A stretch of 64,000 bases of DNA from Spongiibacter pelagi (GCF_014705705.1 NZ_JACXLD010000001.1:310001-374000); one strand, 5' to 3'. Numbered from the stretch's first letter, positions 45,332-54,996 are shown. Program-made: numbers and translations. The notes: generated by a model not told the origin, from the letters alone.

Positions 45332-46000
45332 TTATTGGCTTTTCGCCGGGATCGGCAGTAATTCATCAAAATGCAGAATAGCGGGATAGGGTAATTGTTC
45401 GCGCGCCTGCTGGCGGCTGTCCGGTTGGCGGATGGTAATCAAATGACGGATGCCAAATGCCCGCGCGGCATCTAATACCTGAATATTGTCGTCCACTAAT
45501 AGCGTGCGCTCCGGATCGAAGTGCCAGCGTGATTGCAGGGCTTGCCAGAAATTGGGGTCTTCCTTGGGCATGGCGAGCTCGTGGGAGGTCACAATACGTT
45601 CCAGCCAATTGTTCAGGTCAAATTTTTCCAGCTTGATGTCGAGTCCGGCTTGATGGGCATTGGTGACCAGCCAGCTTTCACAGTGACTACCGCGCAGGGC
45701 TTCTAGAAACCGAAGGCTGCTTGGTAGTGGATTAATCAGGTGGGCGACTTCCCGCTTGAGCACAGGAATATCAAGCTGCAACTCTCTAGACCAATAGTCT
45801 AGGCAGTACCAGTTTAGGGAGCCCTTTTGGGCCATGATTTTGTCGAGCAGGTGGCGGGTTACGGCTTCCAGTTCGCCACCGTGTATTTCGGAATAGCGCT
45901 TGGGGAGGTGCTGGGTCCAGAAATAATTGTCGTAGTGGAGATCGAGAATGGTGCCGTCCATATCCAGCAAGACGGTGTCGATGTCATGCCAGTTAAGCAT
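45332..46000 (-). CDS. yrfG: HAD-family GMP/IMP nucleotidase (YrfG-like)
   Basis: A 222-residue haloacid dehalogenase phosphatase. Motif I is LLDMDGTILDLHYDN (catalytic Asp pair), motif II LVTNAHQAGLD, and the motif IV region LLVDDNIQVLDAA. The sequence WTQHLPKRYSE and its position before hslR match E. coli YrfG, characterised as a GMP/IMP nucleotidase. A 59-codon ORF ends 29 bases upstream on the same strand. Confidence 0.9.
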   Translation of the reverse strand: MLNWHDIDTVLLDMDGTILDLHYDNYFWTQHLPKRYSEIHGGELEAVTRHLLDKIMAQKGSLNWYCLDYWSRELQLDIPVLKREVAHLINPLPSSLRFLEALRGSHCESWLVTNAHQAGLDIKLEKFDLNNWLERIVTSHELAMPKEDPNFWQALQSRWHFDPERTLLVDDNIQVLDAARAFGIRHLITIRQPDSRQQAREQLPYPAILHFDELLPIPAKSQ

Positions 46001-46029
46001 GACACCGTACCCTGCCGGATACGGCGGTC

Positions 46030-46209
46030 TTAACTGGCGAGGCGTGTGCGAAGAGATCCAAGGCCCACGGCGTCTTTAATTTCAATGACTTCAGCATAGT
46101 TCACATTCAGCCACCACTCAGAACGACGCAGACCGGTAGAGGTAATTTGCTGACCCGCACGGTGCGCTTGGTTGAAGATGGAGCTGTTTTGAGTTTCTGT
46201 CTGTGCCAT
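46030..46209 (-). CDS. Small conserved-looking protein of unknown function (59 aa)
   Basis: The ATG at 46209 opens a 59-residue frame containing GQQITSTGLRRSEWWLNVNY and ending LGSLRTRLAS. The longer open frame to 46347 has no codon-usage or compositional sense before this ATG. A purine-rich AGAG lies about 5 bases before the start but is not a strong ribosome site. No membrane helix or signal is seen. It may be the first gene of the yrfG-hslR-hslO unit. I do not recognise the family. Confidence 0.55.
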   Translation of the reverse strand: MAQTETQNSSIFNQAHRAGQQITSTGLRRSEWWLNVNYAEVIEIKDAVGLGSLRTRLAS

Positions 46210-46414
46210 TGCTCTAGTCTCTCTAGTTCGGCCCTTGGTGCTTTTAAAGCTAAAAGCAGAAGGGGCAATAATTTCGAATCTGGAGCTCACTATAGCGATG
46301 GCGCTCAGGTGAAAGTATACGGAAATCTGCTTATCGGGGAAAACCACTAAATGCCAGAGTGGCTGGGGGCTTGCGAGGAGTTGGGGGAAGAGTTGGCTAA
46401 TATAGCGCAGATAT

Positions 46415-46440
46415 AAAAAAGCCCGGTATAAAACCGGGCT
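46415..46440 (-). terminator. Terminator of the TetR gene
   Basis: On the minus strand AGCCCGGT, a 5-base loop, ACCGGGCT, then six T residues, 18 bases after the TetR stop. Confidence 0.88.
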
Positions 46441-46457
46441 GAAGAGCTGTGTTAGGT

Positions 46458-47039
46458 TTAGGCCATGCGGAAGGCGCGTACACCCGCGAGGAAGTTGGCC
46501 TTGTCGGTAGGAATCTGGCGATAGGCCAGTGCCAAGCGACCGACGGTGGAAATCAGGTTGTCCAAATCAATGTTTTTGCCGTAGCGCTGATTGTATTGGG
46601 TCAGGGGCTTGTGCAGCACCTTGCGCCATTCGTTATCAGACTCTTCGGTGTCCATATACGGATTGGCTTCTTGCTGGTTGCCGCCGGTGACCAGATCATT
46701 GCCCTGTTGCGGGGTGTGATAGGTTGCGGTGAACCAAATACACTCCTCGAGCAGACGCGGGAAGTCGTCTTGGTATTGCTGCACTTCTTCCGCCAATCGA
46801 CGGAACATGCGGGTACGCTCAATTTTCATCAGCGTGGCAATAATATCGGGTTTGCCAGCAAAGTAGCGGTAAACGGTACGACGGGTTACATTGGCAACGT
46901 TGGCAATATCTTCAATTGTGGTTGCCTTAATACCCTTGGTGGTAAAGCAGTGCACAGCCGCTTGCAGCAGCATTTTTTTGCCGGTATCTAGGTCGTCAAC
47001 ACGGGCGCCACTGCCCCAGCGCTTATTGGTTTTCATCAT
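46458..47039 (-). CDS. TetR-family transcription regulator
   Basis: About 193 residues. The helix-turn-helix is in CFTTKGIKATTIEDIANVANVTRRTVYRYFAGKP, which is split by position as residues about 30-62. The C-terminal ligand domain has no close match that I recognise. The open frame reaches back to 47159, but the first 37 codons look non-coding. ATGs at 47048, 47039 and 47036 are possible; 47039 has GGTGAG close upstream. It is divergent from the TonB receptor at 47380, so it may control that gene. Confidence 0.82.
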   Translation of the reverse strand: MMKTNKRWGSGARVDDLDTGKKMLLQAAVHCFTTKGIKATTIEDIANVANVTRRTVYRYFAGKPDIIATLMKIERTRMFRRLAEEVQQYQDDFPRLLEECIWFTATYHTPQQGNDLVTGGNQQEANPYMDTEESDNEWRKVLHKPLTQYNQRYGKNIDLDNLISTVGRLALAYRQIPTDKANFLAGVRAFRMA

Positions 47040-47307
47040 TCTCACCATCTCTAAGCATTTCTTTGTCACTATGCTATCACGCTGTAACCTTGCTGGAATG
47101 TGAAATATCGCGGAAATGGGTAAGGGATTGTACCTATGTTTGGTCAATTTCAGGCCCATTTTATGTTCAGGGCAGAAATCTGATGTGTGTCATAGTGTGG
47201 CGATCAAATTTTTGTGACGGGACGGGTTGACAAGTTTTGTGTATCAAATAACCTAATGGAATATACATATATAAAAATAATTTTATGTAGTTGCGGCTAT
47301 TTAGTGT

Positions 47308-47323
47308 GAATCCTTTAGGATTC
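47308..47323. promoter_or_regulatory. Palindrome, candidate operator between TetR and TonB receptor genes
   Basis: GAATCCT-TT-AGGATTC is a perfect 7+7 inverted repeat with a 2-base centre, 57 bases before the receptor ATG. Size and symmetry fit a TetR-type operator, and no T run follows, so it is not a terminator. A perfect -35-like TTGACA lies at 47227-47232, but I see no matching -10. Confidence 0.45.
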
Positions 47324-47379
47324 GCCCCCTTGCAGTCCCTGCTCGGTTTAGTTGCGACATCTATAAGGAGTCATCGGCA

Positions 47380-49908
47380 ATGCGCCCCGATAAAGCCCTA
47401 CCCTTGGCACTGATCCTGCCTCTTGTCTCTGTTGCGCCTGTGCTTGAAGCGCAAGAAGAAAAAGCCACCCGCAAACGCGGTCTGACAATAGAAGAGGTCA
47501 TGGTTACCGCCCAAAAACGGGAAGAGGGTGCAGATCACATACCGCTGGCGATCTCCACGTATCAAGGTGAGGACTTGCAGGCGCTCGGGGTGACAGACAC
47601 CCGTGATCTGGGCAAATTAGTGCCCGGTTTTTCCTACGCCGACGGCGGCTTTAATACACCTATTTATACCCTGCGGGGGGTGGGCTTTAACGAAAACAGC
47701 CAAACCGCCAGCTCCACCGTGGGTGTTTATGTCAATGAGTTCAACCTGCCCTTTCCTATTATGAGCAAGGGCTCGAATCTCGACATTGAACGCGTTGAAG
47801 TGTTGAAAGGCCCGCAAGGCACCCTGTATGGCCGCAATACCACCGGCGGCGCTATCAACTACATTACTAAGCGGCCCACGGCTGAGTTCAGCTATGGCTT
47901 AGATCTTTCCTACAGCAGCTACGATACCCTGGAGTTTGAGGGCTTTGTCAGCGGCGGTTTGACAGATACTTTGAGCGGTCGCTTGGCGTATACCCGAATC
48001 GAATCCGGTGAGGGCTGGCAGAAAAGCAATACTCGCCATCCAGACAGCCCTAATTACAATGGCAAAACTGGCCGTGATTTGGGTGCGCCCTATGGCCGCT
48101 ATGGTTACGACGAGTTAGGTCAGATTGAGAAAGACGCGTTTCGCGGAACCCTGGAGTGGGAAGCCAGCAAAAATATCCTGCTGACTTGGCATGTAGATGG
48201 CTGGAGCGACAAATCTGAACCGCAGGCCCTGCAAGTCACCGATATTGAATCGCAAAACGTTATTTTGGGTGCCGCTGCTCTACATCCAAACGTTGCCAAT
48301 TATCCCACCGTGGATAAAAACACCGACGATAATACCCTCGCAGATTGGCCTAATAATGGCTTGAATTTTCGTCTGAACGACAGCTTTTACTCCACCGGCG
48401 TACGCTTGGAGTGGGGGCTGACCGAAGATGTGGATATGTTCCTGCTGGCCTCGATGGGTGAGTTTGAGGCGGATGGGAGTTTTATTCCCCAGTCGGGCGT
48501 AGATACCGAAAATACCGAGCGCAATACCTTTGCGACTACCGACTTCTATAACATCGAGCTGCGCTTTGCCGGCTCGGCCAGCTCGGACCTGTTCTGGCAG
48601 TTTGGTCTGAGTTATAGCGAAGATGACGTTCACGAGTTCCAGCGTCTGCACCACGAAAACGTCAGTATTATTTTCCCGGTGGGTCTGCCCTCTGGCTTCC
48701 CCATTCTCTCGGTGTTGCCGATCGACATCATTCCCCCCGATGGCATGGCCGGCTTGGATAACCGCTCCGGTTTTGGCGGCGACCAGCTTTCTGAAACGGC
48801 GGCGGTCTTTGGTCACGTGGAATGGAATATTGTTGACGAACTCAAACTGACGGTTGGTGCACGCTACACCGACGAGGTGCGTGACTTTAACGGCTGTTCT
48901 CAAGACGTGAACGTAGAGGACGAGCCCGGTGCAGATCAGGAGCGTCCTGGCGCGACCAATGAAGGTATCGGTCTGAACAATGCGTTTAGCGCGATCAGTG
49001 CCCTGCAATCTCCGCTGGCAGGTTATGCGCCGGGAACGGCAGAGCGTGGCGGCTGCTTTACACTGAATTCTGAAACCCGTCAGCCCGGTCGTTACTACGG
49101 CCAGTTGAAGGAAGACAATATTTCTGGCCGCGTGGCTTTGGATTGGCAGTTTGATGAAGATGCCATGGTGTATTTGTCGCTGAGTCGCGGCTATAAGTCG
49201 GGTAGCTTCCCGCTGATTAATATTTCCGACTCTTCACAGTTCGAGCCAGCCACTCAGGAGCGTCTCGATGCTATTGAGATCGGCGCCAAGCTGAAGCTGA
49301 TGGACACCATGCAGCTAAATGCGGCGGTGTTTGATTACGACTATAAAGACAAGCAGTTGCGCACCAATTTTGCCGATCCGATTTTTGGCGCGCTGCCGAT
49401 TCTTCGCAATGCACCAAAATCCAAAGTAGTGGGTGCCGAGTTGGATTTGAAATGGAATCCGCTAAACGGTTTGTTCCTCGCGTTCTCGGCCTCTTATCTC
49501 GATACCGAAGTGATTGAGTTTGTCAGCGGCGACAGCGACGGCAACGAGTTCGATTTTGCGGGCAAGCCCTTTAACTACAGTCCAGAGCTGGAATACGTTT
49601 TCATCGTTGACTACGTCATGCCGGTATTCGATGACTACGAATTGTCATTTGGCGCGGACTACAGCTATCGCGCTGAAACCAACTCCTCATTAGAGCAGGA
49701 TCAGCGTTTCTACATTGCTGATTATGGGCTGGTGAATGCCCGCATCGGTTTTGCTCCTGCAGAAGGCCCTTGGAGTGTCAGCCTGTGGAGTCGCAACCTG
49801 ACCGATGAGTATTACTACAATAATGTCACTAATCAGCTAGACACTATTGGGCGCTATACCGGTATGCCGGTAACTTACGGCTTGAGTTTTTCCTGGCGGC
49901 CCCAGTAA
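47380..49908 (+). CDS. TonB-dependent outer-membrane receptor
   Basis: An 842-residue receptor. It has a signal peptide to about residue 24, a TonB-box-like segment IEEVMVTAQKRE, and a plug domain with the conserved IERVEVLKGPQGTLYGRNTTGGAINYI pattern near residues 135-160. The beta-barrel ends in the C-terminal aromatic strand YGLSFSWRPQ. It imports a substrate across the outer membrane using TonB energy. The family (many copies in marine and sphingomonad-like bacteria) is used for diverse hydrophobic or siderophore-like compounds; the substrate is unknown. It is divergent from a TetR gene. Confidence 0.93.
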   Translation: MRPDKALPLALILPLVSVAPVLEAQEEKATRKRGLTIEEVMVTAQKREEGADHIPLAISTYQGEDLQALGVTDTRDLGKLVPGFSYADGGFNTPIYTLRGVGFNENSQTASSTVGVYVNEFNLPFPIMSKGSNLDIERVEVLKGPQGTLYGRNTTGGAINYITKRPTAEFSYGLDLSYSSYDTLEFEGFVSGGLTDTLSGRLAYTRIESGEGWQKSNTRHPDSPNYNGKTGRDLGAPYGRYGYDELGQIEKDAFRGTLEWEASKNILLTWHVDGWSDKSEPQALQVTDIESQNVILGAAALHPNVANYPTVDKNTDDNTLADWPNNGLNFRLNDSFYSTGVRLEWGLTEDVDMFLLASMGEFEADGSFIPQSGVDTENTERNTFATTDFYNIELRFAGSASSDLFWQFGLSYSEDDVHEFQRLHHENVSIIFPVGLPSGFPILSVLPIDIIPPDGMAGLDNRSGFGGDQLSETAAVFGHVEWNIVDELKLTVGARYTDEVRDFNGCSQDVNVEDEPGADQERPGATNEGIGLNNAFSAISALQSPLAGYAPGTAERGGCFTLNSETRQPGRYYGQLKEDNISGRVALDWQFDEDAMVYLSLSRGYKSGSFPLINISDSSQFEPATQERLDAIEIGAKLKLMDTMQLNAAVFDYDYKDKQLRTNFADPIFGALPILRNAPKSKVVGAELDLKWNPLNGLFLAFSASYLDTEVIEFVSGDSDGNEFDFAGKPFNYSPELEYVFIVDYVMPVFDDYELSFGADYSYRAETNSSLEQDQRFYIADYGLVNARIGFAPAEGPWSVSLWSRNLTDEYYYNNVTNQLDTIGRYTGMPVTYGLSFSWRPQ

Positions 49909-49967
49909 TTGCTCCTCAAAAACCAAGATTGTTCCTCAAAAGCTTAGATTGCTCCTCAAAAATCTAG
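49908..49967. repeat. Three tandem 20-bp imperfect repeats
   Basis: Units start at 49908, 49928 and 49948. Each begins ATTG(C/T)TCCTCAAAA and ends in AG; only about 4-5 of 20 positions vary. The first base of the array is the last base of the receptor stop codon, and the array ends just before the terminator. Confidence 0.85.
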
Positions 49968-49971
49968 TTAG

Positions 49972-49998
49972 AAAACCGCAGTCTGCTGCGGTTTTTTT
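49972..49998 (+). terminator. Terminator of the first TonB receptor gene
   Basis: AAAACCGCAG, a 4-base loop (TCTG), CTGCGGTTTT and further T residues (seven in total). Confidence 0.9.
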
Positions 49999-50129
49999 GT
50001 TTTGGGCGCGCCACTTTGCTGAAAATGACAATCTCGACTATTTTGTGGTCAATGAGTCGTGTCTTCACTTAGGGCACAATGGCCCATGAAAATTTCTTGC
50101 TGTAAAAATAAGATGGAGTAGGAAGAGCA

Positions 50130-52706
50130 ATGCAAAAAAATAATTATGCATTACAGGGAATTGCAGCCGCAGCTCTAGCTGCAAGTAGTAGCGCATTTAC
50201 CCCTAACGCATTAGCCGCCCCGGTATTGGAAGAGGTTGTTGTGACCGCCCAATTGCGGGAGCAAAGTCTGCAAGATGTTCCGGTTTCGGTCAGCGCCATT
50301 GGCGGTGAAAAAATGATGGAATCCGGGCTTTCAAAAATTGAAGACCTGAGTGCCTATGTACCCAACTTCACCATGTCGGAATCCGGCATCGGCACCGATA
50401 TTTTTATTCGCGGTATCGGCTCGGGTGAGAATCAGGGTTTTGAACAATCGGTGGGTATGTATGTCGATGGCATTTCTTACAGCCGTGCCCAGCTAGCGCG
50501 GGCGCCGTTCCTCGATTTAGCGCGGGTTGAAGTTCTGCGCGGCCCACAAAATATTCTGCTGGGTAAAAACAGCGTGGCCGGGGCGATCAGTATTTCAACC
50601 GCAGACCCCACCGACCAGTTTGAAGGTTCTACCCAAGTGACCTATGAACCCGATGTGGGTGAGCGCATTGTCGACTTGGTGCTCAGCGGTCCAATGACCG
50701 ATAGCATGGGCTACCGCTTTGCAGTGCGGGCGCGTCAGCAAGATGGCCATATTTACAACCTCGTACTAGACCGCGATGAGGCAGAACGTGAAGAGTTGAC
50801 CCTGCGCGGAAAGCTCAAGTGGGATATCCGCGATGATCTGAGCGCCAGCTTTAAAGTGGAGCTGGGCAGCTTTGACGTAGACGGCCGCGCTTCAGAAATT
50901 ATTACCAACTACCCCTCAACCTCGACGGTGCCGTTTTTTGCAGGTCGCACCTATGGCGAGATCATGTACGACACTCAATTTCCGGGTGCGGGTGGCGCCG
51001 GTCTAGGTGCACTGGCGGGCTTGCTGCCACAGCAAGTGCTGGATGTGCTGCAAGTGCAGGGCACTGGCGACATCATCAATATTCAGGGTGATCCGGGTGT
51101 GCTGAACAATGTCGCTGACCGTAAGCGCCACTCCAACGGTGACTACAGCTATAACGACACCCAGAATTTCACCGCTAAAGTGGACTGGTATTACGGCGAT
51201 CACCTGTTCACCTCGATCACCGGTATCATGGCCTATCAGTATGAAGAGGACTGCGACTGCGACTTCACTGGCGCGCCGCTTTTCCAAGTGTTGTTTGATG
51301 AAGAGTACAAACAATTCAGCCAAGAATTCCGCTGGATTTCGCCCGCAGGTGAAAAAGTGGAATACATTGCCGGTGCGTATTTCCACAAAAGCGCGCTGGA
51401 TTTCTACGATACCATCTATCTGCCTTCAGACATTATTCCCCAGTTGGTTAACGCGGCTGACCTGACCGAGGGTGGTGCGCGCGGTGATAATGACCCAGCG
51501 GCAGGCTCCAGTTCGGCATTCGAAGTGCTGGGTATCGGCGATGCGGGTAATGCGCTGCGCGGTATTCGCACTCCTCGTTACTTCACCAGTGATTCACTGA
51601 TTGCCTCGGGTTTTATGCAGGCTACTTGGAACTTGGATGAGTACTGGCGTTTGACCTTGGGTGGCCGTTACACCTGGGAGAACAAAGAAGGCAGCCGGAA
51701 AATGGACTTTGCCTTTGAAGATGGCACCATCCAGCCGCTTGGCGAAGTGGACACCGCCGCTGCGGTTAGCTTTGCTGCCGAGCGTCACAGCCTTAAAGGT
51801 GAGCGTCAGGAATCGCAGTTCGCTCCGTTGCTGAATATTCAGTGGGATGTTAGCGGCGATATGATGGCGTATTTCTCTGCCAGCCGCGGTTTTAAGTCGG
51901 GCGGTTTTGATGCGCGCTCAAATGCCTCGCCCAGCGCTGACCCCACACCGATTAATCCCAACGCACCTACCGGCACCAATCAGCGGGTGTTGATCGGTAG
52001 CTTTGAATACGAAGAAGAGCAGGCCACCACCTATGAAATAGGTACCAAAATGACGCTGCTTGAAGGCGCTGCAGAATTAAACGTGGCGTTGTTCCGCACC
52101 GAATTTGAAGACCTGCAGGTGAGTATCTTCGACGGCACCTTGGGATTTAATGTCGGCAATGCGGCCAGCGCACTTTCTCAGGGTTTGGAGTTGGACGGCC
52201 GGATGGCGCTAACCGAAAACTTGGTGCTCTCAGGCGGCTTGGCCTTTTTGGATTTTGAGTTTGGCGAGCACCTGTTTGGTACTTGTAAGCAGGATGAAGC
52301 GCCAACCAATCCCAATGGCGTGAACTGTGATTACTCCGGTAAAACCAACCAGTATGTTGCGGATTACTCCGGTAACCTGTTGCTGGCTTACGAGCGTCCA
52401 ATTACCAAATCGTTGATGCTGCGCGCCAATCTGGACGCGGTATTTACCGATGAGTACTACACCTCGCAGAACTTGGATGATCGGGTGAAGCAAGATGCCT
52501 ATATTCAGTACAACGGCCGTTTGGCGGTGTCCTCGCTAGATGGCGACTGGGAGCTGGCACTGTTGGGTAAAAACCTGACCGATGAACTCATTATCATCTA
52601 CTCTGCCGATGCGCCTACTGGCAAAACCATTACCGGGGCAACGGCTCACCACGCCTTTATCAACGCTCCGCGTACCTTTGCTCTGCAAGCTAGCTATCGC
52701 TGGTAA
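50130..52706 (+). CDS. TonB-dependent outer-membrane receptor (second)
   Basis: An 858-residue receptor of the same broad family as the previous gene but clearly diverged. It has a signal peptide to about residue 29, a TonB-box region LEEVVVTAQLREQSLQDVP, and the plug motif RVEVLRGPQNILLGKNSVAGAI near residue 130-150. The last barrel strand is AFINAPRTFALQASYRW. A four-cysteine cluster occurs in an extracellular loop (CDCDF) and another pair in the C-terminal third. GGAGTAGGAAG precedes the ATG. The substrate is unknown. It lies 220 bases after the first receptor behind a terminator, so it has its own promoter. Confidence 0.93.
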   Translation: MQKNNYALQGIAAAALAASSSAFTPNALAAPVLEEVVVTAQLREQSLQDVPVSVSAIGGEKMMESGLSKIEDLSAYVPNFTMSESGIGTDIFIRGIGSGENQGFEQSVGMYVDGISYSRAQLARAPFLDLARVEVLRGPQNILLGKNSVAGAISISTADPTDQFEGSTQVTYEPDVGERIVDLVLSGPMTDSMGYRFAVRARQQDGHIYNLVLDRDEAEREELTLRGKLKWDIRDDLSASFKVELGSFDVDGRASEIITNYPSTSTVPFFAGRTYGEIMYDTQFPGAGGAGLGALAGLLPQQVLDVLQVQGTGDIINIQGDPGVLNNVADRKRHSNGDYSYNDTQNFTAKVDWYYGDHLFTSITGIMAYQYEEDCDCDFTGAPLFQVLFDEEYKQFSQEFRWISPAGEKVEYIAGAYFHKSALDFYDTIYLPSDIIPQLVNAADLTEGGARGDNDPAAGSSSAFEVLGIGDAGNALRGIRTPRYFTSDSLIASGFMQATWNLDEYWRLTLGGRYTWENKEGSRKMDFAFEDGTIQPLGEVDTAAAVSFAAERHSLKGERQESQFAPLLNIQWDVSGDMMAYFSASRGFKSGGFDARSNASPSADPTPINPNAPTGTNQRVLIGSFEYEEEQATTYEIGTKMTLLEGAAELNVALFRTEFEDLQVSIFDGTLGFNVGNAASALSQGLELDGRMALTENLVLSGGLAFLDFEFGEHLFGTCKQDEAPTNPNGVNCDYSGKTNQYVADYSGNLLLAYERPITKSLMLRANLDAVFTDEYYTSQNLDDRVKQDAYIQYNGRLAVSSLDGDWELALLGKNLTDELIIIYSADAPTGKTITGATAHHAFINAPRTFALQASYRW

Positions 52707-52720
52707 GGCTCTGCGATTAT

Positions 52721-52739
52721 GCGCCCGCTGGTCGGGCGC
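52721..52739 (+). other. GC-rich hairpin after the second TonB receptor
   Basis: GCGCCCG, a 5-base loop, CGGGCGC, 14 bases after the stop codon. It is stable but lacks a T run, so it may be a weak terminator or an mRNA 3'-end stabiliser. Confidence 0.6.
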
Positions 52740-52775
52740 TTAGCCAAACCTTATTGCAGAGATGCGGGTTATTCC

Positions 52776-52803
52776 TTGGCCGGATACGGCTTTTGCGTAT
52801 AGT
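52776..52803 (+). promoter_or_regulatory. Candidate sigma-70 promoter of the small membrane ORF
   Basis: TTGGCC (52776-52781), a 16-base spacer, TATAGT (52798-52803). It lies about 70 bases before the small ORF start. Confidence 0.45.
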
Positions 52804-52875
52804 TTGCAGCGGCAAAAAAAACTACTTTAACTCCCGTAAGCGGCAACTAGCCGAGCAGCGATTAGGGGACGAAAA

Positions 52876-53025
52876 ATGGTAGGCGATGCGCAACTGATTC
52901 TGGGTGTAGTAGCAGTAAGTGCAGGTATGATTTTGGCCGCTACCGGAATTGTGCTGTTTTCAGTGCAAAACCAAGTGAACTTGAACCCGGTTTGTCTTAG
53001 CCGCAAAGCGGAAGCCAGCAAGTAG
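52876..53025 (+). CDS. Small single-span membrane protein (49 aa), unknown function
   Basis: ATG at 52876 follows AGGGGA at a 6-base distance, a strong ribosome site. The product has a short polar start (MVGDAQ), one hydrophobic stretch of about 24 residues (ILGVVAVSAGMILAATGIVL) and a polar, basic tail with one Cys, ending SRKAEASK. It lies alone between a promoter-like sequence and a terminator, inside a gap otherwise without genes. It resembles no family that I can name. The combination of signals makes it a likely real gene. Confidence 0.65.
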   Translation: MVGDAQLILGVVAVSAGMILAATGIVLFSVQNQVNLNPVCLSRKAEASK

Positions 53026-53106
53026 TTTCGAGTTTTTATTAACTGCCTAGCACCGCAATACAATTTGGGACGGCTGTACGCGCTATTAATCAGCGCGGCA
53101 CCATTG

Positions 53107-53133
53107 AAAGGGCTCCATGGGAGCCCTTTTTTT
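53107..53133. terminator. Terminator between the small ORF and ilvD
   Basis: AAAGGGCTCC, 3-base loop, GGAGCCCTTT with seven T residues following on the plus strand. A shorter A run on the other side may also serve ilvD on the minus strand. Confidence 0.88.
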
Positions 53134-53154
53134 ATGCCGGGATTTTAATCCCTA

Positions 53155-54996
53155 TTAAAACTGGCTAATGTCTCGCACCGCGCCTTTGTCGGCGCTGGTC
53201 GCCATTTTGGCGTAGGCCTTCAGAGCGGTAGAAACCTTACGGGGCCGTGATTTAGCGGGTTGCCAGCCTGCAGCGCCTTTGGCATCCATCGCCTTGCGGC
53301 GACGATTCAGCTCGCTGTCTTCCAGCAACACATTAATGGTACGGCAGGGAATGTCGATGCGAATAATATCGCCCTGTTCGATCAATGCAATCGCGCCACC
53401 AGAGGCCGCTTCTGGCGAAACGTGACCAATGGAAAGGCCCGAGGTACCGCCAGAGAAACGGCCGTCGGTCAGCAAGGCGCAGGCTTTACCCAGACCTTTA
53501 GACTTAATGTAACTGGTGGGGTACAGCATTTCCTGCATACCGGGGCCGCCGCGCGGACCTTCGTAGCGAACAATCACCACATCACCGGCTTTAACGCGGT
53601 CGTTAAGAATATCGTCTACCGCGTCTTCCTGGCTTTCACAAATATGCGCTGGGCCTTCAAACACCAAAATGCTGTCATCCACGCCGGAAGTTTTCACTAC
53701 ACAGCCATCTTCGGCGATATTGCCAAACAGTACCGCTAAACCGCCTTCTTTGGAGAAGGCGTGCTCAAGGCTGCGAATACAGCCGCCTTCGCGGTCGTCA
53801 TCCAGTGATGGCCAGCGGGTGTCTTGGCTAAAGGCTTCTTGGGTTGGAATACCCGCCGGGCCTGCGCTGTAAAAGGTTTTTACCGCATCGTATTCGGTCA
53901 GGGTGATATCCCACTGCTCAATTGCAGCCGCCATGGTGCTGGCGTGTACGGTAGGTACGTCGGTGTTCAACAAGCCGGCGCGATCCAGCTCGCCGAGAAT
54001 ACTCATAATACCGCCAGCGCGGTGTACATCTTCCATGTGATACAGCGGCGTGTTCGGCGCCACTTTGCAAAGTTGCGGTACTTTGCGCGACAGGGCATCA
54101 ATGTCTTTCATGCCGAAGTCCAGCTCCGCTTCTTGAGCGGCGGCCAGCAGGTGAAGAATCGTGTTGGTTGAGCCGCCCATGGCGATATCCAGCGCCATGG
54201 CATTTTCAAAGGCCTGATAGCTGGCAATATTGCGTGGCAGAACGGTGGCGTCGTCTTGTTCGTAATACTGGCGAGTCAGTTCAACAATGCGGCGACCCGC
54301 TTCAAGAAACAGTTTTTTGCGGTCGGCGTGGGTGGCCAGCAATGAGCCGTTGCCGGGCAGGGATAAGCCCAGTGCTTCGGTCAAGCAGTTCATGGAGTTG
54401 GCGGTAAACATGCCGGAACATGAGCCGCAGGTTGGGCAGGCAGAGCGCTCGTATTCGGCAACTTTTTCGTCGCTGGCGCTGCTGTCTACCGCAATAACCA
54501 TGGCGTCAACCAAGTCCAGCTTGTGCTCAGACAATTTGGTTTTGCCGGCTTCCATAGGGCCACCGGAAACAAAAATCACCGGAATATTCAGGCGCATTGC
54601 GGCCATTAACATTCCCGGCGTGATTTTGTCGCAGTTGGAAATACAGACCATGGCATCGGCGCAGTGGGCGTTTACCATGTATTCCACCGAGTCGGCGATA
54701 ATGTCGCGGCTTGGCAGGCTGTAGAGCATACCGTCGTGGCCCATGGCGATACCGTCATCTACGGCAATGGTGTTGAATTCTTTGGCTACACCGCCAGCGG
54801 CTTCAATTTCCCGTGCAACTAATTGGCCTAAATCTTTTAGGTGAACGTGGCCGGGTACGAATTGAGTAAAGGAGTTCACCACCGCAATAATCGGTTTTTC
54901 AAAGTCGCCGTCTTTCATGCCTGTGGCGCGCCACAGTGCGCGGGCGCCAGCCATATTGCGGCCAGCGGTGGACGTTTTAGAGCGGTATTGGGGCAT
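53155..54996 (-). CDS. ilvD: Dihydroxy-acid dehydratase
   Basis: A 613-residue iron-sulfur enzyme of valine, leucine and isoleucine synthesis. Cluster-binding cysteines are in [12 protein letters not shown] (about residue 122) and [19 protein letters not shown] (about 195). The N-terminal [17 protein letters not shown] and the segment [20 protein letters not shown] are diagnostic. It is a single-gene unit, divergent from the mechanosensitive channel gene. No other ilv gene is near. Confidence 0.97.
   Translation of the reverse strand: MPQYRSKTSTAGRNMAGARALWRATGMKDGDFEKPIIAVVNSFTQFVPGHVHLKDLGQLVAREIEAAGGVAKEFNTIAVDDGIAMGHDGMLYSLPSRDIIADSVEYMVNAHCADAMVCISNCDKITPGMLMAAMRLNIPVIFVSGGPMEAGKTKLSEHKLDLVDAMVIAVDSSASDEKVAEYERSACPTCGSCSGMFTANSMNCLTEALGLSLPGNGSLLATHADRKKLFLEAGRRIVELTRQYYEQDDATVLPRNIASYQAFENAMALDIAMGGSTNTILHLLAAAQEAELDFGMKDIDALSRKVPQLCKVAPNTPLYHMEDVHRAGGIMSILGELDRAGLLNTDVPTVHASTMAAAIEQWDITLTEYDAVKTFYSAGPAGIPTQEAFSQDTRWPSLDDDREGGCIRSLEHAFSKEGGLAVLFGNIAEDGCVVKTSGVDDSILVFEGPAHICESQEDAVDDILNDRVKAGDVVIVRYEGPRGGPGMQEMLYPTSYIKSKGLGKACALLTDGRFSGGTSGLSIGHVSPEAASGGAIALIEQGDIIRIDIPCRTINVLLEDSELNRRRKAMDAKGAAGWQPAKSRPRKVSTALKAYAKMATSADKGAVRDISQF

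Noticed and set aside
49908-49967. CRISPR-like array
   Set aside because: Units are contiguous 20-bp repeats with no spacers and only three copies; no cas gene is present.
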